Positions 1 through 5,678 of a stretch of DNA of 5,678 bases are shown in pieces. Source of the DNA: JBATBW01 sp049662565 (GTDB taxonomy: Bacteria > Bacillota_I > Bacilli_A > Erysipelotrichales > Erysipelotrichaceae); assembly GCA_049662565.1 (NCBI GenBank), contig JBATBW010000168.1, positions 1-5,678 of the forward strand, written 5' to 3'. The notes beneath the pieces are model-generated. The model made no database searches. It was not told the DNA's origin and saw nothing but the letters and a program-made list of their open reading frames with translations. The position numbers and the translations under genes were made by a program. Each line of letters begins with the position of its first letter. The stretch's first letter is position 1.

Positions 1-264
1 ATCATTAATAGATAAAATTCGCTTTTCAACCTCATCAACTTTAAGATTACCTAAATTATTATTATAAGCCATTAACTGTCGATTAAGATTAGAACCCTTA
101 ATAACATCATTATCAACTAAAACAATATTTCCAATCCCACTACGGACTAAAGACTCCACACAAAAAGAACCGACCCCGCCAACACCAAAGATCGCAACTT
201 TGCAATTTTTTAATTTTCTAATACCATCATCACCAATTAAACACTCAATTCTTTCATATAACAT
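1..264 (-). CDS. tcdA: TcdA-like tRNA threonylcarbamoyladenosine dehydratase (N-terminal part, runs off window)
   Basis: The first 88 codons of a gene that continues past base 1. The protein belongs to the ThiF/MoeB/HesA E1-like adenylating family. It opens MLYERIECLIGDDGI, followed by a Rossmann nucleotide-binding loop GVGGVGS (residues 27-33), an acidic strand end LVDND (49-53), the family's NLNRQ (59-63) and a lysine at 75. The N-terminal 'ER.E.LIG..G...L' pattern, with adenylation starting directly after it, resembles TcdA (CsdL/YgdL) more than ThiF or MoeB. TcdA uses ATP to cyclise t6A to ct6A at position 37 of ANN-decoding tRNAs in the cytoplasm. The start at 264 is supported by AGGTGATC ending two bases before the ATG, complementary to the 3' end of 16S rRNA. 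It lies downstream of typA, beyond a terminator. The substrate-specific C-terminal half is missing, so a ThiF- or MoeB-type role is not strictly excluded. Confidence 0.86.
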   Translation of the reverse strand, partial: MLYERIECLIGDDGIRKLKNCKVAIFGVGGVGSFCVESLVRSGIGNIVLVDNDVIKGSNLNRQLMAYNNNLGNLKVDEVEKRILSIND

Positions 265-268
265 AAGA

Positions 269-274
269 TCACCT
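269..274 (-). promoter_or_regulatory. Ribosome binding site of the tcdA-like gene
   Basis: AGGTGA followed by TCTT and then the ATG. With the next two bases it forms AGGTGATC, fully complementary to the anti-Shine-Dalgarno end of 16S rRNA. This fixes the start at 264. Confidence 0.75.
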
Positions 275-280
275 ATTTCT

Positions 281-308
281 ATTATATATTAACATAAATA
301 TCCACCAA
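281..308 (-). promoter_or_regulatory. Possible promoter of the tcdA-like gene
   Basis: A consensus -10 TATAAT (281-286) lies 16 bases from a weak -35 TTGGTG (303-308). It sits just past the typA terminator, where a new promoter would be expected. The predicted transcript start near 274 leaves a leader of only about 10 bases with the ribosome binding site at its very 5' end. That is unusually short, and the AT-rich background makes chance TATAAT matches common. Confidence 0.38.
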
Positions 309-309
309 C

Positions 310-333
310 AAAAAAGGATGAATAAATTCACCC
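310..333 (-). terminator. Rho-independent terminator of typA
   Basis: On the minus strand GGGTGAA pairs with TTCATCC around a TTTA loop, giving a 7-bp stem with one G-U pair, followed directly by six T. The first stem base is the last base of the typA TAG stop, so the hairpin begins inside the stop codon. It should separate typA from the tcdA-like gene. Confidence 0.8.
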
Positions 334-2147
334 TAATTTTCTTTAATTCTATTCGCCTGACGACGTTCTAAAGCACTTAAATACTTCTTTCTTAAACGAA
401 TAGCATCCGGAGTAACCTCAACTAATTCATCATCACTAATAAATTCTAATGCCTTTTCCAAAGTTAAATCAATTGGCGTAACTAAACGCATAGCTTCATC
501 ATTACCCGAACTACGCACAGCAGTAGCCTTTTTATTCTTAGTCGGATTCACTTCCATATCCATATCTTTAGAACAAACCCCAACAATCATACCTTCATAA
601 ACTTTAGTTTGTGCACCAATAAAGAATTGACCTCTTTCTTGTAAATTAAAGATTGAATAAGTCATCGCAACACCTGTTTCCGTAGAAATCATTACTCCAT
701 TAACACGAGAATTAATTTCACCTTTATAAGGAGCATACTCTTTAAACAAACGAACCATCGTTCCTTGTCCTTTAGTATCATTAATAAATTCACCACGATA
801 ACCAATTAAACCACGAGTAGGCGCACTATAAACTAAACGAGTATAATCATTATGCTCATTCATATCCAATAATTCACCTTTTCTCAAAGCTAATTTTTGA
901 ATAACCGTACCACTAAATTCATTAGGAACACTAATAATAACTTCTTCCATTGGCTCTAACTTATTACCATCTTCATCGATATGGAAAATTACCTCAGGTT
1001 TACTAACGGCAAGTTCATAACCTTCACGACGCATATTTTCAATTAAGATTGATAAATGCAATTCACCACGACCACTAACTTTAAACTTATCAGTCGTTTC
1101 TAAAGCCTCAACCTTTAACCCAACATTAACCTCTAATTCCTTATTTAAACGTTCTTTAATATTTCTACTAGTGACATATTTACCACTTTGACCAGCAAAA
1201 GGAGAAGTATTTACCAAGAAATTCATCGACATCGTCGGTTCTTCAATTTCAATAGCCGGTAAAGGTAATGGGTTATCATAATTACAAATTGTATCACCAA
1301 TACTAATATCACTAATACCGCTAACAATAACAATTTCTCCACTCACAGCTTCAGTAACACTAACTCTGTTCAAACCTTCATAAACAAAAATTTGATTAAT
1401 AGAAACCCTTTTTGAATTGCGGTCAGGAAAACAAAGAGCTAATTGTCCACTAGTCTTTAAACAACCACTAGTAACCCTACCAATTCCTAAACGACCAATA
1501 TAATCATCATAAGCTAAGGCACTAATTTGTAATTGTAACGGTTCTTCTGTCAAATCTGGATAAGGATCAACATGATTAATAATTGTATCAAACAAAGGAA
1601 TAATATCTTCGTTTGTATCATCCATACTATATCTAACGATACCTTTTTTCGCAACACCATATAAAATAGGGAAATCCAACTGTTTATCAGTCGCATCTAA
1701 ATTTAAGAATAAATCATAAACTAAGTCCACTACTTCATCCGCTCTTTGATCTTTCTTATCAATTTTATTAATTAACAAAATTGGTCTTAATCCATGTTCA
1801 AGCGATTTACTTAAAACAAAACGCGTTTGCGGCATCGGTCCTTCTGAACTATCTACCAACAAAATAACAGTGTCCACTGTTTTAATAATTCTTTCTACTT
1901 CACTAGAAAAATCCGCATGCCCGGGAGTATCCACGATATTGATTTTATAGTCTTTATAACGAACACTACAATTCTTCGAATATATAGTAATTCCTCTTTC
2001 TCTTTCAATATCATTTGAATCCATTACACAATCGGCTACTTCTTCATTATCTCTAAACACGTGTGCTTGAGTTAAAAATGCATCAACTAAAGTTGACTTA
2101 CCCGCATCAACGTGAGCAATAACTGCAATATTAATAATTTTTTCCAT
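333..2147 (-). CDS. typA: TypA/BipA ribosome-associated translational GTPase
   Basis: A 604-residue GTPase of the EF-G/LepA superfamily, within the usual TypA length of about 605-615. It binds 70S ribosomes and is tied in other bacteria to ribosome assembly and to growth at low temperature or under stress. Visible in order: G1 AHVDAGKST (11-19), switch I RERGITI (50-55 region, T53), G3 DTPGH (73-77), G4 NKID (127-130), a beta-barrel domain II (about 201-290), an EF-G-III-like domain with SGRGELHL (358-365), an EF-G-V-like domain with the TypA signature APTRGLIGYR (442-451), and the TypA-specific C-terminal domain (about 485-604). An ATG also exists at 2162. I choose 2147 because AGGTGAG sits just before it, the family begins at the equivalent of MEKI, and the predicted transcript starts only about 10 bases before 2162. 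The stop is TAG. G1 has Ala15 and Ser18 where most TypA proteins have HGKT. Confidence 0.97.
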   Translation of the reverse strand: MEKIINIAVIAHVDAGKSTLVDAFLTQAHVFRDNEEVADCVMDSNDIERERGITIYSKNCSVRYKDYKINIVDTPGHADFSSEVERIIKTVDTVILLVDSSEGPMPQTRFVLSKSLEHGLRPILLINKIDKKDQRADEVVDLVYDLFLNLDATDKQLDFPILYGVAKKGIVRYSMDDTNEDIIPLFDTIINHVDPYPDLTEEPLQLQISALAYDDYIGRLGIGRVTSGCLKTSGQLALCFPDRNSKRVSINQIFVYEGLNRVSVTEAVSGEIVIVSGISDISIGDTICNYDNPLPLPAIEIEEPTMSMNFLVNTSPFAGQSGKYVTSRNIKERLNKELEVNVGLKVEALETTDKFKVSGRGELHLSILIENMRREGYELAVSKPEVIFHIDEDGNKLEPMEEVIISVPNEFSGTVIQKLALRKGELLDMNEHNDYTRLVYSAPTRGLIGYRGEFINDTKGQGTMVRLFKEYAPYKGEINSRVNGVMISTETGVAMTYSIFNLQERGQFFIGAQTKVYEGMIVGVCSKDMDMEVNPTKNKKATAVRSSGNDEAMRLVTPIDLTLEKALEFISDDELVEVTPDAIRLRKKYLSALERRQANRIKEN

Positions 2148-2150
2148 ATT

Positions 2151-2157
2151 CTCACCT
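2151..2157 (-). promoter_or_regulatory. Ribosome binding site deciding the typA start
   Basis: AGGTGAG followed by AAT and the ATG at 2147. It lies inside the five-codon extension that would be read from the upstream ATG at 2162. The upstream ATG has no purine-rich site in front of it, only TATAAT-like sequence. Confidence 0.75.
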
Positions 2158-2178
2158 ACCATATTATACCACTTTGTA

Positions 2179-2206
2179 ATTATACTACTATCCTTGTCAA
2201 TTGCAA
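2179..2206 (-). promoter_or_regulatory. Promoter of typA
   Basis: A perfect -10 TATAAT (2179-2184) lies 16 bases downstream of the -35-like TTGCAA (2201-2206). A perfect TTGACA also exists at 2195-2200, but it is only 10 bases from this -10. Transcription would begin near 2172, leaving about 25 untranslated bases before the ATG at 2147. The -35 overlaps an imperfect 15-bp palindrome (2193-2207, arms CTTG/CAAG), which could be an operator or chance. Confidence 0.6.
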
Positions 2207-2303
2207 GTTATTTATTATATAACTCTACCCCAAACACGATAATACCCTTATATAACTAAAATTAAGCCTAAATTTCAAACTATTTTAGTAATACACCATC
2301 ATG

Positions 2304-2346
2304 AAAAAAGATACCGACTTATGACAACTATCGTCAAATCGATATC
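2304..2346 (-). terminator. Rho-independent terminator of the ABC exporter operon
   Basis: About 42 bases after the TAA of the second exporter gene, GATATCGA pairs with TCGGTATC (8 bp, one G-U). An inner TGAC/GTCA helix with a 7-base loop sits above a small asymmetric internal loop. Six T follow directly. The order stem then T tract on the minus strand matches the end of the operon. The rest of the gap to the typA promoter (about 2207-2303) holds no gene I can support. Confidence 0.75.
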
Positions 2347-2388
2347 TAAATACAACAAGCTAAATCACAAATACAAACTACTTATGAT

Positions 2389-3978
2389 TTATTCACTAAC
2401 AACTTCACCCTTATTTAATACAATCTTATGATCAAAACTACCAACAAAATCCTCGTTATGCAACGACACAATACAAATATTCGCCGATTTTAATATTAAA
2501 TCTATAATCTTATTCTTATTACCATAATCTAAGTTCGCAATCGGTTCATCCGCAACAGTAATCAATCGTTTATCATTCACACCTCGTAATATATTACAAC
2601 GTTGACCTTCTCCCGTCGATATATCATTAATATTCTTATCAATAAACTCCTCACATATATCACTGTCAACTGTCAATTTATTACTACCCATTAAAATATT
2701 ATCTTTTACCGTTTCATCAAACAAGTTATGCTTACTTGGTACATAAGCAATATTACGTTTGTCACCCAAACCAAATTCTCTAGCCTCTACACCATTAATT
2801 AAACAACTACCTGTATAACCCTTTTCTTGACCAATAATTATTTTCATTAATGACGATTTACCACTACCATTATGACCAACTAAAGCCACTTTATCCCCAT
2901 CATTAATAACTAAATTAATATTCTTAAGAATATTAAAACCATTCTTTTCTAAAGAAAGATCTTTAATTTCTATCTTAACGTTATTGTGACTAATATTATG
3001 ATCCACAAGCTTTTCATCAACTACCATTAATTCATTATACCTATTAATACCTGCGCTAATATTCGCAACATTTTTAATTGTACCAATAAATTCATTAATT
3101 GTACCATCAATTTTATTCATTAACGTATTATAAGAAAAAACACTACCTACGCCAATTATCGAACTCAAATAATCGACAAACATCATCCTACTTAAAACAA
3201 GCGTTTGACCAACATTAACCACTTTAGAAACAACCTCATTTGACGCATCCAAAACAGCTATTTTCAAATCATTTCTAAACTTTTCAAACTCCAAGCCAAC
3301 ATTATTTTCTAATTGCCGATCAACCATATCATTCATCATATAAAAATCAAAATCATCAATCATATTAAACCCTTGATCAAACAAACTCGCATCACAACCT
3401 TTACTTCTTTCCACCAACTTAGTCCGAATCTTTGTATCAATAAGCGTCTTAACCAAATTTATAATAACACCAGCCAAAACTAACACCAATAAATAATTCG
3501 ACTTCAAATTAAGAACACTCATCAAAACAAATCCAAAAATAACAAGAGTGCCCAACGATATCCAAATAGTGACAACAAGTACACTGTCAAAACCATAAGA
3601 ATAAACCCTTTCAAACTCCTCCCCTTGATCAAACTTATCCAAATGTTCCTTATCAACCTTAGGCAAATCAAATAATGTTTGTTGATCAGTCTTCAAAACT
3701 ATTTTAAACAAATCCAAATCGATATATACATAATTATAATAACCTAAAAAAACAATAAACAATAAACTAGCTGTTGCGACAACCCCAATAATCACCAATA
3801 ACTCTAAACTACTATTATTAATCTCCTCAAACATATAATCAAATAATAATGGTTCAAAAAACGCCACCATAATCGCAAACAACACATTAAAAACAATAAC
3901 CTTAATAAAATACTTACTAGAATTCCTAAAAAGACGATTATTAACCTTTAATATCGATTTAACTATATTATCTTTCAT
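2389..3978 (-). CDS. ABC exporter half-transporter (permease plus ATPase), second gene of pair
   Basis: A 529-residue fused membrane-ATPase half of a type IV ABC exporter. Hydrophobic segments lie at about 24-46, 58-82, 132-156, 160-180 and a weaker pair at 247-285. The ATPase domain begins near 334: Walker A GHNGSGKS (368-375), Walker B LITVADE (472-478) with the catalytic glutamate, D-loop ANLD (481-484) and switch histidine H507. Oddities are serine (S415, in YVPSKH) where the Q-loop glutamine belongs, a signature of ISTGE (453-457) instead of LSGGE, and only 39 residues between Q-loop and signature, against 49 in the partner. It also ends soon after the last beta strand. The start overlaps the partner's stop as ATGA, with AAGGGGG four bases upstream, implying translational coupling and equal amounts. 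There is no peptidase domain. It probably forms a heterodimer with the upstream product. The substrate (peptide, lipid or drug) is unknown. Confidence 0.92.
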   Translation of the reverse strand: MKDNIVKSILKVNNRLFRNSSKYFIKVIVFNVLFAIMVAFFEPLLFDYMFEEINNSSLELLVIIGVVATASLLFIVFLGYYNYVYIDLDLFKIVLKTDQQTLFDLPKVDKEHLDKFDQGEEFERVYSYGFDSVLVVTIWISLGTLVIFGFVLMSVLNLKSNYLLVLVLAGVIINLVKTLIDTKIRTKLVERSKGCDASLFDQGFNMIDDFDFYMMNDMVDRQLENNVGLEFEKFRNDLKIAVLDASNEVVSKVVNVGQTLVLSRMMFVDYLSSIIGVGSVFSYNTLMNKIDGTINEFIGTIKNVANISAGINRYNELMVVDEKLVDHNISHNNVKIEIKDLSLEKNGFNILKNINLVINDGDKVALVGHNGSGKSSLMKIIIGQEKGYTGSCLINGVEAREFGLGDKRNIAYVPSKHNLFDETVKDNILMGSNKLTVDSDICEEFIDKNINDISTGEGQRCNILRGVNDKRLITVADEPIANLDYGNKNKIIDLILKSANICIVSLHNEDFVGSFDHKIVLNKGEVVSE

Positions 3979-5450
3979 AAATCCCCCTTAGACAACAGCA
4001 CCGTTTTATTTGCATAGTCTTCTACTTCCTTCTCATGAGAAACAACAATAACTATTTTCCCATTAGACGCATATTTCAATAAATTACCGGCAATAGCTCT
4101 TCGCGAATACTCATCCATAGCCGAAAGAGCCTCATCTAAAATTAACACATCCTTATTTTGGTAAATAGCTCGTGCAAGAGCAATCTTTTGTTTTTCCCCA
4201 TCCGACAAATTATTACAAGAAGTATAAACACCATTATCAAATTTATCGACCATATCTTTTAAATTCACAAATTCAAGCGCAAAAGACAAATCACCTTCCT
4301 TATTCAGAGTAATATTTTCTTCAATATTTTTATTCAAAATAACCGCTTTTTGCGATAAAAACGAAACGTATTTATAATAACTCTTAAAAGTGATATCCTC
4401 TAAACTAACACCATTAACACTGATCATCCCCTGTTGCTTAATAACTTTACCAATCAATTTAACTAATGTAGATTTACCACAACCAGATTCACCCTTAATT
4501 AAGACAAAATCATTCTTCACCAAGTCAAAACTAATATTATTTAAAACAGCACTATCATATCCAAACGATAAATTAGATATTTTAATGTTATCGACTCCAT
4601 CAATAACGATACTCTCTTCATTACCATAATCAACAATATATTTTACAATTAATGACCAAAAACCCTTTGAAGTATTATAAGACATAATTATATCTGGCAC
4701 CTTCACAATCACAACCACCATTTGTGGAGCAACAATCGCCAAATAATAAATATCCGCAAACTGACAATAACCATAATAACTCAAAAAACCACCAACCACT
4801 AAAATTAATGTCGTTGTTATTAAAGAACCAAATTTAGAAGCCATCTCAATAGAGTTAGAAGCCTTCTTAACCATCAACAAAGAATCCAAGAACTCTTCAC
4901 TCGCATCATCATAACCCTTAATAGTCCGATCACTAATCAAATATGGCGTAATTTCTATATTTTCAAGATGATTTTGCATCTTAGAAATAATCATATTATT
5001 CTTCTCATTAAAATCTTCACTAGTTTTCTCAATAACTTCATAATTTTCTTTATTCATAAAATAAATAAACAAAACAACAACAAATATCAAAACCAGAAAA
5101 ATCCAATTAATTTGGACAGTAACCACAACCGACATCCCAATAACAAAAACAATATTAGTAATCATAAATAACGACTCAATTAAATTATTACTAAAATCTT
5201 TAATATTATTATTAAAAACCGTAGTAAATTCTTGTTTATCCGCCAAAGCAATATCACGATTATTTACCTGAGATAACACAATATCATTCTTCAAACGCAA
5301 GATTAAATTCTTCACACAATAACTCGAACTAACCTTCTCAAAAAACTTAAAAAATCCAAACCCCAACAAAATTATCAACAAATACACACTATAAGTTTTC
5401 AAAGCCAATAATTTTTGACCAACGATAGAATCCAACATCAAAGAAACCAT
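3975..5450 (-). CDS. ABC exporter half-transporter, first gene of pair (open part; N-terminus displaced by frameshift)
   Basis: The open frame gives 491 residues from ATG 5450 to a TGA overlapping the next gene. Membrane segments lie at about 20-38, 92-111, 114-132, 205-226 and 231-253, so only five of the expected six helices are present. The ATPase domain is close to canonical: A-loop Tyr298, Walker A GESGCGKST (320-328), Q-loop Gln367, signature LSDGE (415-419) followed by KQKIALARA, Walker B VLILDE (435-440), D-loop SAMD (443-446) and switch His472. The ATG at 5450 has no ribosome binding site (it follows CCAAAG), and no alternative start occurs before the in-frame TAG at 5514-5516. The 21 in-frame codons upstream are hydrophobic and read like the rest of helix 1. 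With the segment at 5474-5554 joined by a one-base shift the protein is 526 residues, matching its partner. The likely role is ATP-driven export as a heterodimer with the downstream product; substrate unknown. Confidence 0.9.
   Translation of the reverse strand: MVSLMLDSIVGQKLLALKTYSVYLLIILLGFGFFKFFEKVSSSYCVKNLILRLKNDIVLSQVNNRDIALADKQEFTTVFNNNIKDFSNNLIESLFMITNIVFVIGMSVVVTVQINWIFLVLIFVVVLFIYFMNKENYEVIEKTSEDFNEKNNMIISKMQNHLENIEITPYLISDRTIKGYDDASEEFLDSLLMVKKASNSIEMASKFGSLITTTLILVVGGFLSYYGYCQFADIYYLAIVAPQMVVVIVKVPDIIMSYNTSKGFWSLIVKYIVDYGNEESIVIDGVDNIKISNLSFGYDSAVLNNISFDLVKNDFVLIKGESGCGKSTLVKLIGKVIKQQGMISVNGVSLEDITFKSYYKYVSFLSQKAVILNKNIEENITLNKEGDLSFALEFVNLKDMVDKFDNGVYTSCNNLSDGEKQKIALARAIYQNKDVLILDEALSAMDEYSRRAIAGNLLKYASNGKIVIVVSHEKEVEDYANKTVLLSKGDL
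3983..3989 (-). promoter_or_regulatory. Ribosome binding site of the second exporter gene
   Basis: AAGGGGG, four bases before the ATG at 3978, lies within the last codons of the first exporter gene. Together with the ATGA overlap it supports coupled translation of the pair. Confidence 0.7.
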
Positions 5451-5473
5451 CTTTGGTAAAAAGACAATAGAAA

Positions 5474-5554
5474 CTAAAGAAATAGAGCAACCGACAAAAT
5501 AAAAACAAAAAAACTAATTTTTTTAAAAAATAACTTCTGACAATATTTAATCAT
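5474..5554 (-). pseudogene. Displaced 5' end of the first ABC exporter gene (start codon and first membrane helix, in the other frame)
   Basis: Starting at ATG 5554, 26 codons read MIKYCQKLFFKKIS and then a run of hydrophobic residues, ending at TAG 5474-5476. A basic start followed by a membrane helix is how ABC exporter halves normally begin, and the neighbour starts the same way. A shift of -1 (or one extra base) at T7 (5507-5513) moves reading into the frame of the 491-residue body. The joined protein then has 35 more residues and a complete first helix ending ...SIVFLPK before the M at 5450. GGTG lies three bases before the ATG. It is not a separate gene. Whether it is a broken gene, a switchable one or an artefact cannot be decided from one sequence. 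Confidence 0.75.
5507..5513 (-). repeat. T7 homopolymer at the frame junction
   Basis: Seven T on the coding strand, read AG-T-TTT-TTT-G in the frame that starts at 5554. This has the X XXY YYZ form of a -1 slippery heptamer. It is the first sequence after the blocking TAG of the other frame (5514-5516) and the longest run in the window where switching is allowed. One extra T, or a -1 slip, restores the full-length exporter. Confidence 0.7.
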
Positions 5555-5557
5555 CAA

Positions 5558-5563
5558 CACCCT
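5558..5563 (-). promoter_or_regulatory. Probable ribosome binding site for the true exporter start at 5554
   Basis: AGGGTG followed by TTG and ATG. The GGTG core matches the GGTG used by typA and the tcdA-like gene, though spacing is two bases shorter. It supports 5554 over 5450 as the real start. Confidence 0.5.
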
Positions 5564-5678
5564 ACCCAATCACATCTTTATTGATCTTTCTTTATTAATA
5601 CCCCACATTTAATAACCACTAAAATTAATAGTAGACTTTCACTACCTAGTTACATGGCCTGCACGACAAAAAAGAGAC
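5564..5678. other. Region upstream of the exporter operon, no gene or clear promoter recognised
   Basis: The minus strand has stops in all three frames around 5640-5656, so no upstream gene runs into the operon. A T6 run (5667-5672) at the window edge could be the tail of a terminator whose stem lies outside. A weak -10-like TATTAA near 5595-5600 lacks a convincing -35. The operon promoter presumably lies here, but I cannot place it. Confidence 0.4.

Noticed and set aside
2148..2162. Five-codon upstream extension of typA from ATG 2162
   Set aside because: It contains the ribosome binding site for ATG 2147, has none of its own, begins only about 10 bases after the predicted transcript start, and is not part of the family's N-terminus.
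2256..2288. Inverted repeat CTAAAAT/ATTTTAG with a 19-base spacer
   Set aside because: Seven mostly A-T pairs in very AT-rich DNA is expected by chance, and no T tract or promoter position gives it a role.
4390..4629. Plus-strand open frame of 79 codons
   Set aside because: It lies antisense inside the ATPase domain of the first exporter gene, shows no recognisable domain and has no ribosome binding site. It is a shadow of the minus-strand gene.
4968..5171. Plus-strand open frame of 67 codons
   Set aside because: It is antisense to the membrane domain of the first exporter gene. Its Asn/Ile/Lys-rich composition is the expected complement of hydrophobic codons.
5518..5524. A7 tract as the site of the exporter frameshift
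   Set aside because: A -1 shift or one extra A here leads straight into the TAG at 5514-5516, so it cannot restore the full-length protein.
5570..5608. Twelve-codon minus-strand open frame before the exporter gene (MWGINKERSIKM), possible leader peptide
   Set aside because: It has no ribosome binding site and no leader-like features, and such short frames occur by chance.
5654..5678. Plus-strand ATG open to the window end
   Set aside because: Only eight codons are visible and there is no ribosome binding site upstream, so a gene cannot be supported.

Overview
This is a strongly AT-rich window from a low-GC bacterium. It is most likely a member of the Bacillota or the related Erysipelotrichia/Mollicutes-like lineages. 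That placement is inferred from base composition, GGTGA-type ribosome binding sites and compact gene packing, and no marker fixes a genus. TAG, TAA and TGA all act as stops, TGA inside a typical ATGA stop/start overlap, so the standard bacterial code fits. Every gene reads on the minus strand. The description therefore runs from high to low coordinates.

Upstream (about 5678-3975 and 3978-2389): a two-gene operon encodes two ABC exporter half-transporters, each with its own membrane domain and ATPase domain. They overlap by 4 bases (ATGA) and almost certainly form a heterodimer. The operon ends in a hairpin plus T6 terminator at 2304-2346. The first gene looks truncated, with an ATG at 5450 that lacks a ribosome binding site. 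However, its missing start and first membrane helix lie just upstream in another frame (ATG at 5554), and a T7 tract at 5507-5513 sits exactly where the frames must switch. The reconstructed protein would be 526 residues, against 529 for the partner. The cause could be a frameshift mutation, phase variation, programmed -1 frameshifting or a sequencing error. The transported substrate cannot be told from the window.

Middle (2147-333): typA (bipA), a ribosome-associated translational GTPase of normal length, has its own promoter (2179-2206) and a terminator (310-333) that begins in its stop codon.

Left edge (264 to beyond 1): the first 88 codons of an E1-like adenylating enzyme, most likely TcdA, the tRNA t6A37 dehydratase. 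TypA and TcdA are both translation-related housekeeping genes. The exporter pair is more AT-rich and more C-poor on its coding strand, and looks accessory. I see no CRISPR array, rRNA, tRNA or insertion sequence.
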